A DNA stretch of 11,300 nt from Pseudomonadota bacterium (GCA_023389535.1 JAEWEH010000182.1:1-11300); one strand, 5' to 3'. Shown: positions 1 to 7,562, counted from the stretch's first letter. Program-made: numbers and translations. The notes: generated by a model from the letters alone, not told the origin.

Positions 1-395
1 CTCGTACCACACACCCACGTAATCCGCGCGAATCGCGCATTCACAGCTGCCGCGGTACCGCGTTCGCGGGCGGCCGTCAATGGTTTCATGCTGTGTCGAA
101 CTTGCTGCGTACGCGTCATCCCGTTTCCTTGTTCAGGCGCAAAGCCAAGCAAGTCCTTTGCCGCACATGGCTTGCACGGGGTGGTATGTGGCGCGGCCAT
201 CCCAAACTGATACAACTGCTCTCAGTGTGTAAATTCTTCCGTCACGCAGAAAAATATGCATGCGAGCGGGCCCCGTCATCTACGGATAGCCTGTCCGCAT
301 AGCGGCGCAGCGCCGCAGCCGGCGGCTAAGCCATCTAAAAATCCGCAGTCGCAAGAACCCCCAAGCGAGCGGTACGCAAGCTGCTATACGCCGAC
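1..395. other. Upstream non-coding region of the cox operon
   Basis: I see no convincing gene in these 395 bases. A 69-codon open frame with a GTG start at 93-302 has no ribosome binding site, no recognisable domain and an arginine-rich composition typical of a chance frame. The stretch contains short dyads: GCGCGA-A-TCGCGC at 26-38, the perfect 12-base palindrome CGCGGTACCGCG at 51-62, and GCGGCG-CAG-CGCCGC at 302-316. A run of lower GC content around 201-260 is the likeliest place for the oxidase promoter. The end of any upstream gene lies outside the window. Confidence 0.6.
207..235 (+). promoter_or_regulatory. Weak sigma70-like promoter candidate for the cox operon
   Basis: CTGATA at 207-212 and TAAATT at 230-235 are separated by 17 bases. 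Each matches four of six consensus positions (TTGACA, TATAAT). It lies in the AT-richest part of the leader, about 160 bases before the coxB start, so it would imply a long 5' leader. No FNR-like TTGAT-N4-ATCAA site was seen near it. This is a position-based guess only. Confidence 0.25.
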
Positions 396-1379
396 ATGCC
401 ATATTTGAATAGCCTGCTGGCATTGGCCTCAGGGACATTCTCGCTGCCGTCCGAACTGCAGTCGGCCCTGCATCCGAAGGGCGAGCATGCAGCCCATATC
501 GCCGACCTGACCTGGGTCATGTTCATCGGTGCGGGCGGCATATTCCTGTTCGTGCTGGCGCTGCTGGCACTGGCGCTCTTCGGGCCGCAAAACGCGCGGG
601 CTTTCCTGGGCCGTCGCGCCGTCGTCGTGGCAGGCGGCATCGCGTTTCCTGTCGTTGTGTTGACCGCCCTGCTCTGGTATGGCCTGGGTATGACGACCGC
701 CTTGATGAGGTCCGACGAGCCCGCCGCCGCGCGTATCGAAGTGCGGGGCGAACTATGGTGGTGGCGGGTGCGCTATTTGGATTCCGATGATCAATTGCTG
801 TTCGAAACCGCCAATGACATCCGCATTCCTGCCGGGCTGCCCGTGGAGTTCCTGCTTAAGTCGGATAACGTGATCCATAGTTTCTGGGTGCCCAACCTGA
901 CCGGCAAGCTGGACATGATACCCGGCCATGTGAATGTCCTGCGCGTGCAGGCCGGGGCGCCCGGGGTATTTCTGGGTCAGTGCGCAGAATACTGCGGAGC
1001 GCAGCATGCCAAGATGATGCTGCATGTACAAGCGCTGGCTCCCGGCGAATTCCAGGCCTGGCGGGATGTGCAGCAACAGCCGGCGCGCGAACCGGCGGAT
1101 ACGCAATTACGGGCCGGCATGGACCTCTTTCAGCAGGCCTGCGCGCAATGCCATGCCGTCAGGGGCAGTCCGGCCAGCGGCTCGGCTGGCCCCGATTTGA
1201 CCCATGCCGGCAGCAGGCCCTTTATCGCGGCGAACGTCTTGCCCAATAACACTGGCACGCTGGCCGGCTGGATTGCCGGCAACCAGCATATCAAGCCCGG
1301 CAATCTCATGCCCGAATTCGAGCGCTTGTCCGGGGACGAGCTGCGCGCCATCGCACGGTATGTGGAAAGCCTCGAATGA
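396..1379 (+). CDS. coxB: Cytochrome c oxidase subunit II, caa3 type, with fused cytochrome c domain
   Basis: This subunit accepts electrons from cytochrome c at the periplasmic face and passes them through CuA to subunit I. Two membrane helices (about residues 38-63 and 75-100) precede a periplasmic cupredoxin domain. The CuA ligands are visible: H161 (motif NVIHSFWVP), then C196, C200, H204 and M207 in CAEYCGAQHAKM. An aromatic patch WWWRVRY lies at 121-127. A class I cytochrome c domain follows, with heme motif CAQCH (249-253) and likely axial Met305 in KPGNLMPEF. The C-terminal heme domain marks the caa3 type. The 327-residue length is normal for such fusions. The ATG at 396 has no clear Shine-Dalgarno; the frame stays open upstream only to a stop at 336, with CTG at 381 the only other plausible start. 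The N-terminus is short, without a classic basic signal peptide or lipobox. It overlaps the next gene by 4 bp (ATGA), indicating translational coupling. Confidence 0.95.
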   Translation: MPYLNSLLALASGTFSLPSELQSALHPKGEHAAHIADLTWVMFIGAGGIFLFVLALLALALFGPQNARAFLGRRAVVVAGGIAFPVVVLTALLWYGLGMTTALMRSDEPAAARIEVRGELWWWRVRYLDSDDQLLFETANDIRIPAGLPVEFLLKSDNVIHSFWVPNLTGKLDMIPGHVNVLRVQAGAPGVFLGQCAEYCGAQHAKMMLHVQALAPGEFQAWRDVQQQPAREPADTQLRAGMDLFQQACAQCHAVRGSPASGSAGPDLTHAGSRPFIAANVLPNNTGTLAGWIAGNQHIKPGNLMPEFERLSGDELRAIARYVESLE

Positions 1380-3922
1380 ATCCAGGGGAATCCATGACAG
1401 AAGCCTCGCCACTACTTCCTAACCCGCACGGACGGCCCGACGGCGAACTCGAGCAGTTGCAGCGGGCCTGGCGTAGGCCGACTGGCTGGCGCGTGCTGAC
1501 CGTCGTCAATAACAACTATGTCGGCCTGCTGTATATCGGCACCGCGTTTCTGTTCTTCTTGCTTGCAGGTGTGTTGGCATTGATGATGCGCACCCAATTG
1601 GCGGTGCCCGACAATGATCTGATCGGGCACACCCTGTACAACCAGCTGTTCACCATGCATGGCACGGTGATGATGTTTCTATTCGCGGTTCCCGCGGTCG
1701 AGGCGATGGCCGTGCTGCTGCTGCCGAACATGCTGGGCGCGCGGGACTTGCCTTTCCCCCGTCTGTCCGCCTACGCGTATTGGGCGTATGCCGTGGGCGG
1801 CATCGTATTTTTTTGCAGCATCTTCGCCGGGCTGGCGCCTGATGGCGGCTGGTTCATGTACCCGCCCCTGTCCAGTTCAAGTTACTCGCCTGCCGTCAAT
1901 GCCGACTTCTGGCTGCTCGGCATCGGCTTCATCGAGATCTCGGCCATTGCCGGCGCCATTGAGCTTGCTCTGGGCATCCTGCGTACACGCGCACCGGGCA
2001 TGTCCCTGGACAAGATGCCCATCTTTGCCTGGGTGATGCTGGTGTTTTCCGGGATGGTCATCGTTGCCTTTCCCGCCGTCATCGTCGGCACGGCGTTGCT
2101 CGAACTGGAACGCGCTTTCGGCCTGCCGTTTTTCATTGCGGACAAGGGAGGCGACCCGCTGCTGTGGCAGCATCTGTTCTGGTTCTTCGGACACCCCGAG
2201 GTCTACATTATTTTCCTTCCGGCGGCCGGCATGGTGTCCATGATCGTGCCCGCCATGTCCGGCCGCCCGCTGATCGGCTACCGGTTGATCGTGCTCGCCG
2301 TCGTGGCCACAGGCTTCCTGAGCTTCGGCCTTTGGGTGCACCATATGTTCACCACCGGCATTCCCAATTTGTCCATCAGTTTTTTCTCGGCCGCCAGCAT
2401 GGCGGTATCCGTGCCGACCGGCATCCAGATATTCGCCTGGATCGCCACCCTGGCGGCAGCGACCCGCTTGCGCCCGCTGAAAATTCCGACGCTGTTCGTC
2501 CTCGGCTTTTTCTTTATTTTCGTATTGGGTGGCTTGACGGGCGTCATGGTCGCCATGGTGCCTTTCAACTGGCAGGCGCATGATACCTACTTCATCGTCG
2601 CCCACCTGCACTACGTACTGTTTGGAGGCATGGTGTTCCCGCTGTTCGCCGCCTTCTATTATTGGGCGCCTTTCATGAGTTCCCGCGCCTTGTCGGATCG
2701 GCTGGGCCGCTGGGCTTTCTGGCTGATGTTCCTGGGTTTCAACATCAGTTTTTTTCCGATGCACTTCACCGGTCTGGCCGGCATGCCGCGGCGCGTTTAC
2801 ACCTATCCCGAAGTCTACGGCTGGGAACTGCTGAACATGATCTCCACAGTGGGCGCCTACCTGATCGCCGCCGGCGTGCTCGTGTTTCTGGTCGACCTGG
2901 CCAGGCACTTCCGTCCCACCGGCCGCGGCAACGCGGGGAACATCTGGAATGCGGGCACCCTGGAATGGCTGGAGACGGACTCTTACGGGGCGCGCAGTAT
3001 TCCACTGGTAAAAAGCCGCGAACCTTTGTGGGACCAGGCCAACCTGGCGCAGGATGTCGAAGCCGGACGCTATTACTTGCCCAATGCGCCGACCGGCCTG
3101 CGGTCTACTTTGGTGACCAGCGCCCTGCAAGCCCGCCCCCAATACCTGCTGGAACTGCCCGGCCCCGGCTGGCCGCCGGTGCTCGCGGCCATCGGCACCG
3201 CAGGTTTTTTCCTGCTTCTGACAGTGAAGATGATAGCGCTGGCGGCCGCCTGCGGGTTGTTGGCCGTCGTCATGATATGGCGCTGGCTGTGGGATACCGA
3301 TGCGCCCCCCGGCGCGCCATCCGTCGATATCGGCGGCGGGCTGCGCGTGCCGGTAAGTTGCACCGGCGCCGCGTCCCATTCCTGGTGGGCGACTGTCATG
3401 CTGCTCATGGTCAATGCCAGCATCTTCTGCTCGTTGATCTTCACATACCTGTTCCTGTGGACGACGAACCCGCAGGTCTGGCCCGCAGCGGATCAGTTGC
3501 CTGAACCCGGATGGCCCCTGGCCACAGGCGCTTTGCTTCTGCTCAGCAGCGCTTGCGTAGCGTGGATGAATCGGGATCAACACAAAGGGCGCGCGTTGCT
3601 GCTGCGTATCGTGATGGCGCCCGCGGTGCTGCTGCTCTTGGCGGCTGCCTGCCTGGAAACTTATGTTCAATGGCAGCAAGGCTTGCGGCCGCAGCATAGC
3701 GCTTATGCAGCTGCTGTCTATGCCTTGGCCGGCCTGCAAGCCTTGCTGACCATCGTGGTGTGCTTTATGGCCGTATTCACGCTTGCCCGATCGTTGGCGG
3801 GGAAGCTGGCCCCGCAAAGGCGGGCCAGCGTCGATACGATGTCGCTGTTCTGGCACTACACGGTCGCGCAGGGGGTGATAGTGCTGGCACTGGTGCATGG
3901 CTTTCCACGTTTGCTGGAATGA
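1376..3922 (+). CDS. ctaD: Cytochrome c oxidase fused subunits I and III
   Basis: This is the catalytic core: it reduces O2 to water at a heme a3-CuB centre in the inner membrane. Residues 45-510 form the subunit I domain. Visible ligands are H95 and H412 (low-spin heme), H410 (high-spin heme), H273, H322 and H323 (CuB), Y277 (crosslinked Tyr in GHPEVY), and H402-D403 (Mg site). A hydrophilic linker (about 511-600) leads to a subunit III-like domain (600-848) with roughly six to seven helices. The total of 848 residues fits the known CoxAC fusion family. Channel residues are unusual: E275 and D124 are conserved, but Gln351 stands where canonical A-type oxidases carry the K-channel Lys (PTGIQIFAW), and the D-channel asparagine positions are V113, S131 and E196. 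Two starts are possible: ATG 1376, overlapping coxB and preceded by GGAAAG, or ATG 1394, preceded by AGGGGAA; they differ by six residues. The heme type is inferred from family. Confidence 0.95.
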   Translation: MNPGESMTEASPLLPNPHGRPDGELEQLQRAWRRPTGWRVLTVVNNNYVGLLYIGTAFLFFLLAGVLALMMRTQLAVPDNDLIGHTLYNQLFTMHGTVMMFLFAVPAVEAMAVLLLPNMLGARDLPFPRLSAYAYWAYAVGGIVFFCSIFAGLAPDGGWFMYPPLSSSSYSPAVNADFWLLGIGFIEISAIAGAIELALGILRTRAPGMSLDKMPIFAWVMLVFSGMVIVAFPAVIVGTALLELERAFGLPFFIADKGGDPLLWQHLFWFFGHPEVYIIFLPAAGMVSMIVPAMSGRPLIGYRLIVLAVVATGFLSFGLWVHHMFTTGIPNLSISFFSAASMAVSVPTGIQIFAWIATLAAATRLRPLKIPTLFVLGFFFIFVLGGLTGVMVAMVPFNWQAHDTYFIVAHLHYVLFGGMVFPLFAAFYYWAPFMSSRALSDRLGRWAFWLMFLGFNISFFPMHFTGLAGMPRRVYTYPEVYGWELLNMISTVGAYLIAAGVLVFLVDLARHFRPTGRGNAGNIWNAGTLEWLETDSYGARSIPLVKSREPLWDQANLAQDVEAGRYYLPNAPTGLRSTLVTSALQARPQYLLELPGPGWPPVLAAIGTAGFFLLLTVKMIALAAACGLLAVVMIWRWLWDTDAPPGAPSVDIGGGLRVPVSCTGAASHSWWATVMLLMVNASIFCSLIFTYLFLWTTNPQVWPAADQLPEPGWPLATGALLLLSSACVAWMNRDQHKGRALLLRIVMAPAVLLLLAAACLETYVQWQQGLRPQHSAYAAAVYALAGLQALLTIVVCFMAVFTLARSLAGKLAPQRRASVDTMSLFWHYTVAQGVIVLALVHGFPRLLE

Positions 3923-3926
3923 CGCC

Positions 3927-4268
3927 ATGAACAGACCCTCTCCCTACGTTTTCCTTGCGGTGCTTGCCGGCCCGCTGATATGGGCCGTGCACTTCCTGTT
4001 GATCTATACCGTCAACGGTGTGGTGTGCGCACGTCCGGGCATACAAACCTACTGGATGGGCATCGCGCTTTCCTCCTGGGCGATCATCGGCATCGGCTTG
4101 ATGGCGCTTGCCGCCATGGCGTCCATCTATGTCCGCCAGCGTCATCGCATTCCGCCGGCGGGAGCGCCCGGCTTCCTGCCGTGGCTGGCCGGAACGCTCA
4201 GCCTGCTCTCGGCCGTTGCGATCGTATGGGAAACGATACCCGTGCTCTTTTTCCCCCCTTGCGTGTAA
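3927..4268 (+). CDS. Small three-helix membrane protein of the cox operon
   Basis: The protein has 113 residues and no characterised domain that I recognise. Three hydrophobic segments are evident (about residues 7-31, 43-66 and 84-108). Notable residues are W19 and H22 in GPLIWAVHFLL, C34 in NGVVCARPG, and a C-terminal FFPPCV with C112. It starts 4 bases after the ctaD stop, so it is almost certainly co-transcribed and probably co-translated with it. I recall similar small hypothetical proteins behind fused CoxAC genes in other proteobacteria; a role as an accessory subunit (subunit IV-like) or assembly factor is an inference from position. The frame also opens at ATG 3897, but that would overlap ctaD by 26 bases and add ten residues, so ATG 3927 is preferred; GGAA before it is a weak ribosome binding site. 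The Cys and His residues could bind metal, which is speculative. Confidence 0.8.
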   Translation: MNRPSPYVFLAVLAGPLIWAVHFLLIYTVNGVVCARPGIQTYWMGIALSSWAIIGIGLMALAAMASIYVRQRHRIPPAGAPGFLPWLAGTLSLLSAVAIVWETIPVLFFPPCV

Positions 4269-4285
4269 ATCCGGCGCTGCACCGC

Positions 4286-4314
4286 TCGTCGATGTGACGC
4301 GGCATCGCTATACT
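4286..4314 (+). promoter_or_regulatory. Possible promoter in front of the BCCT transporter gene
   Basis: TATACT at 4309-4314 is a good -10 match (five of six). The best -35 at 17-base spacing is TCGTCG at 4286-4291, which is poor. The expected start of transcription would be near 4321, giving a short leader of about 23 bases before the GTG start. The 75-base gap and the change of function suggest that the transporter operon is expressed apart from the cox operon. No terminator was seen in the gap. Confidence 0.35.
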
Positions 4315-4343
4315 GAGCACAGCGCAATCCTGGAGCATCGAAC

Positions 4344-6356
4344 GTGAAACTTCGACTCAGAAGCACGATCCATCCGCCCGTCTTCTGGGGCGCCACCATC
4401 ATCGTCATTATCTTCCTGATGGTAGGCGTCCTGTTTCCCACGGACGCCACCGCGATTTTCAACGGTTTGCAAGCAGCAGTCATCGACAACTTCAGCTGGT
4501 TCTATATCTTGGTTGTAGCGCTGTTCTTTTTCGCGGTTGCTTTTCTGGCATTCAGCCGCTATGGCGACCTTAAGCTGGGGCCCGACGACTCAGAACCCGA
4601 CTACCCCTACGCCACCTGGATGGCCATGTTGTTCGCAGCCGGCATGGGCATAGGCCTGATGTTTTTCGCCGTCGCCGAACCCTTGCAGCATTTTTCCGTG
4701 CCAACCTCCGGCGCCGCCCGAACGGTCGAAGCCGCAAGGCAGGCGCAAGTCATTACCTTCTTTCACTGGGGCCTGCATGCCTGGGCCGTTTATGCGGTCG
4801 TAGGGCTGTCCCTGGCGTATTTCTGTTTCCGCTACAACCTGCCGCTGACGGTACGCTCGGGCCTGTATCCCCTGATAGGTAAAAGGATCAACGGCTGGAT
4901 AGGCGACAGCGTGGATATCTTTGCGGTATGCGGCACCCTGTTCGGCATCGCGACGTCCATGGGCCTCGGCGTGCTGCAGATCAATGCCGGGCTGAGCCAT
5001 CTGCTAGGTTGGCCACAAGAACCATGGCTGCAGATCGTGCTGATTGCTGTCGTCACCGGCCTGGCCACTCTTTCGGTGGTGTCGGGCCTGGATGTCGGCA
5101 TACGCCGCCTGTCCGAATTCAACCTGTTGGTGGCCATTGCGCTGATGCTATTCGTGCTGTTTGCGGGGCCGACCGCGTTCCTGATGAACGCGTTCGTGCA
5201 GAATATCGGCGCTTACCTGGACAATTTTTTCGCACGCTCCTTCACCACCCAGGCTTTTCGGTCTCAGGACTGGATGAAGGCCTGGACCCTGTTTTACTGG
5301 GCATGGTGGATTGCATGGTCGCCTTTTGTCGGCATGTTCATCGCCCGCATTTCTCGCGGCCGCACAGTGCGCGAATTTGTCATCGGCGTGTTGACGGTGC
5401 CGACCTTGTTTACCTTCCTGTGGATGACCGTTTTTGGCAATACGGCCATTTTCCTGGATATCACGGTGGCGGGCGGGCGCCTGGCCCACGATGCGGCTTC
5501 CAATGCGTCAATAGCGCTTTTTGAATTCTTTGAATACTTGCCGTGGACCGGGATAACTTCCGCACTGGCGGTTATCCTGGTGGCCGTATTCTTCGTGACC
5601 TCGGCCGATTCGGGGTCGCTGGTTATCGATACGCTGGCCGCCGGTGGTGTCGAGGACGCCCCGGTATGGCAGCGCATCTACTGGTGTGCCCTGGAAGGAA
5701 CGGCGGCCGCCTTGCTATTGCTGGCTGGCGGCTTATCGGCCCTGCAGACCGTCACGCTCGTCAGCGCCCTGCCCTTCGCCGTGATCATGCTGCTGCTGGT
5801 GGTGGGCATGATCAAGGGCATGCGGGTCGATATGGCGCGCCAGCGCCGCATGCTGGTACCAGGCGCGCCGGCGCCGGGCTCGGAGGTCGCCTGGCGCACC
5901 CGCCTGAACTCCATCCTGCATACGCCGCTCAAGAAGGACGCCCTGCTGTTCGTGAAGCAGGTCGCCCTTCCCGCCATGTCCGACGTGGCCGAGGAACTGA
6001 AGCATCGGGGTTTCGACGTCGCGCTCGACGCGGCGGAAGGTCGCGCGGAACTGACAATCACCGCCGAGGGCATGCGCAATTTCGTGTACAGCGTGCACGC
6101 GGTGGCGCGGCGCATGGCAACCTTCACCGCAGCCGCGGCAAAGACCGAGCAGGATCATCCGCACGAATGGCAGGTGCGCACGGAGTTCACCGATGGCAGC
6201 CGCGGCTACGACATACTGGGCATGTCGAATGCGCAAGTCATCAATGACATCCTGACGCAATTCGAACGCTATCAGGCGCTGGTCACCTCGGCTTCCACGG
6301 CTTTATATGCCACATCGCCCGATCCGGTACGCCACTGGCCCGGCGAGCCCAACTAA
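4344..6356 (+). CDS. betT: BCCT-family transporter, BetT-like
   Basis: This is a secondary transporter of the betaine/choline/carnitine family, expected in the inner membrane with 12 helices between about residues 12 and 493. Family signatures are clear: GMGIGLMFFAVAEP (100-113) in the helix 3 region, and FYWAWWIAWSPFVGMF (317-332) followed by ARISRGRT, which carries the tryptophan-rich substrate cage segment. Residues 495-670 form a long hydrophilic tail, as in E. coli BetT (677 residues) where the tail senses osmotic conditions; the total length matches BetT rather than the shorter CaiT. Known substrates are choline, betaine, carnitine and ectoine. The actual substrate here is open, because the neighbours are an amino-alcohol kinase and phospho-lyase rather than betAB/betI; ethanolamine or a similar compound is possible. 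The GTG start at 4344 has GGAG 8 bases upstream. The TAA stop overlaps an ATG of the next frame. The gene symbol reflects family resemblance only. Confidence 0.88.
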   Translation: MKLRLRSTIHPPVFWGATIIVIIFLMVGVLFPTDATAIFNGLQAAVIDNFSWFYILVVALFFFAVAFLAFSRYGDLKLGPDDSEPDYPYATWMAMLFAAGMGIGLMFFAVAEPLQHFSVPTSGAARTVEAARQAQVITFFHWGLHAWAVYAVVGLSLAYFCFRYNLPLTVRSGLYPLIGKRINGWIGDSVDIFAVCGTLFGIATSMGLGVLQINAGLSHLLGWPQEPWLQIVLIAVVTGLATLSVVSGLDVGIRRLSEFNLLVAIALMLFVLFAGPTAFLMNAFVQNIGAYLDNFFARSFTTQAFRSQDWMKAWTLFYWAWWIAWSPFVGMFIARISRGRTVREFVIGVLTVPTLFTFLWMTVFGNTAIFLDITVAGGRLAHDAASNASIALFEFFEYLPWTGITSALAVILVAVFFVTSADSGSLVIDTLAAGGVEDAPVWQRIYWCALEGTAAALLLLAGGLSALQTVTLVSALPFAVIMLLLVVGMIKGMRVDMARQRRMLVPGAPAPGSEVAWRTRLNSILHTPLKKDALLFVKQVALPAMSDVAEELKHRGFDVALDAAEGRAELTITAEGMRNFVYSVHAVARRMATFTAAAAKTEQDHPHEWQVRTEFTDGSRGYDILGMSNAQVINDILTQFERYQALVTSASTALYATSPDPVRHWPGEPN

Positions 6357-6439
6357 TGCAGTCCGAACCGCCGTACCGCAATGCTGCAATGCTGGCGTCC
6401 GGCGCCAGCGCATTACCCGACTCGATCAATAGGTGGAGC

Positions 6440-7525
6440 ATGACCCAGAACGTGGATTCGCTGCACAAAGCAAGCGTTGCGCACGGGGGCGGCCTGGCCG
6501 CCCCTTATATCGCCATGGCTGAAGCCGAGGCGGGCGAACTGGCACACACTCACTACGGGCTCGAAGGAGACCTGCTGCGTTTCGCCACCGAAAAGGACGA
6601 TACCTTCCGCGTGGATGCGCGCGATGGCAAACGCTATGTGCTCAAGGTCGCCAACCCTTCCGAGGCGCCACAGGAAATCGACCTGCAACTGAAGGTGCTG
6701 CAGCATATTGAACAGGTGGACCCATCCCTGCCGGTGCCGCGCGTGCTGCCCGACAAGGGCGGCAGCTACTGTCCTTTTGTCGTCGACCGCGCCGCGCAGC
6801 GGCGTCAGCTCCGGCTGATGAACTACCTGGAAGGCGCCCCGCTGGACAGCACACCTTCTTCTGCGCGCGAACGCGAGCATGTAGGCGAGATGCTTGCGCG
6901 GCTGAGGCTCGCCATGGCCGGCTTTGCCCATCCCGCCGACAGCAGGCAGTTGCCCTGGGACGTCAAGCATCTTGCCGCCTTGACGCCCTTGCTGGACAAG
7001 GTGGCAGACTCCGGACAGCAAAGGCGCCTGCATGCGGGGCTGGCGCGATTCCAGGAAATAGAACCGGCCCTGCGCACCCTGCGCTCGCAAGTCCTGCACA
7101 ATGACTTCAGCAAGTCCAATATCGTGGTCGACCATGGCCGGCCCGATTTTGTGACCGGCATCATCGATTTTGGCGACACGGTACGCACCGCCATCGCCGT
7201 CGATGTTTCGACCGCCTTGCTGAATCAATTGCCGCGCTTGCCGGCCTACCGGACCAGCGATGATCTATTGGCAGACGGCCGGGACGTACTGCGTGGCTAC
7301 CTGAAAGTCGCCGACCTGATGCACGACGAATTGGCACTGATACCCCACCTGGTCATGGCGCGCGTCGTTGCCCGGGCGTTGATCACCTTATGGCGCGCCC
7401 GCATGTTCCCGGACAACGCGCACTATATTCTGCGTAACACCGAGCCAGGCTGGGCGCAGCTGGATTGGTTTCTATCGCATTCCATACAAGACATCTCGGC
7501 CATGCTCGTGCCGTCCGGCGAGTAG
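6440..7525 (+). CDS. APH-fold amino-alcohol kinase, hydroxylysine kinase-like
   Basis: This is a phosphotransferase of the aminoglycoside phosphotransferase/choline kinase fold. From ATG 6440 it has 361 residues. Visible kinase features are the ATP-binding lysine K69 (YVLKVAN), the Brenner catalytic loop LHNDFSKSNIVV with D222 and N227, and the metal-binding GIIDFGD with D243. Layout and landmarks resemble vertebrate hydroxylysine kinase (HYKK/AGPHD1), including an LPWDVKHL-like stretch before the catalytic loop and a C-terminal GW motif. The likely reaction is ATP- or GTP-dependent O-phosphorylation of a hydroxy-amine, giving the substrate for the downstream lyase. Two starts are possible. 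ATG 6356 overlaps the transporter stop (TAATG) but lacks a Shine-Dalgarno; ATG 6440 follows AGGTGGAG and removes a low-complexity 28-residue N-terminus. I prefer 6440. Alternatives are ethanolamine, aminopropanol or homoserine-type kinase activity; the fold is sure, the substrate is not. Confidence 0.85.
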   Translation: MTQNVDSLHKASVAHGGGLAAPYIAMAEAEAGELAHTHYGLEGDLLRFATEKDDTFRVDARDGKRYVLKVANPSEAPQEIDLQLKVLQHIEQVDPSLPVPRVLPDKGGSYCPFVVDRAAQRRQLRLMNYLEGAPLDSTPSSAREREHVGEMLARLRLAMAGFAHPADSRQLPWDVKHLAALTPLLDKVADSGQQRRLHAGLARFQEIEPALRTLRSQVLHNDFSKSNIVVDHGRPDFVTGIIDFGDTVRTAIAVDVSTALLNQLPRLPAYRTSDDLLADGRDVLRGYLKVADLMHDELALIPHLVMARVVARALITLWRARMFPDNAHYILRNTEPGWAQLDWFLSHSIQDISAMLVPSGE

Positions 7526-7550
7526 GGCAGCCGCCGTGCTGCACGCCTTA

Positions 7551-7556
7551 TAAGGA
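7551..7556 (+). promoter_or_regulatory. Strong ribosome binding site of the phospho-lyase gene
   Basis: TAAGGA lies 6 bases before ATG 7563, closely matching the anti-Shine-Dalgarno complement. It settles the start at 7563 over the in-frame internal codon GTC AAT region, where a shorter product would begin. It is the best-spaced ribosome binding site in the window. Confidence 0.7.
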
Positions 7557-7562
7557 AATATC

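Noticed and set aside
93..302. Small plus-strand frame with GTG start in the leader region
   Set aside because: It has no ribosome binding site, no domain and a basic, chance-like composition.
302..327. Strong GC hairpin GCGGCG-CAG-CGCCGC followed by AGCC-GGC-GGCT, considered as a terminator
   Set aside because: No U-tract follows on the plus strand or the minus strand, so it is not an intrinsic terminator. It may be a chance GC dyad.
1877..3928. Open minus-strand frame of 683 codons opposite the fused oxidase gene
   Set aside because: It mirrors the third-position GC bias of the sense gene. Its product is rich in His, Gln, Arg and Gly with no domain, while the sense strand has unmistakable oxidase motifs.
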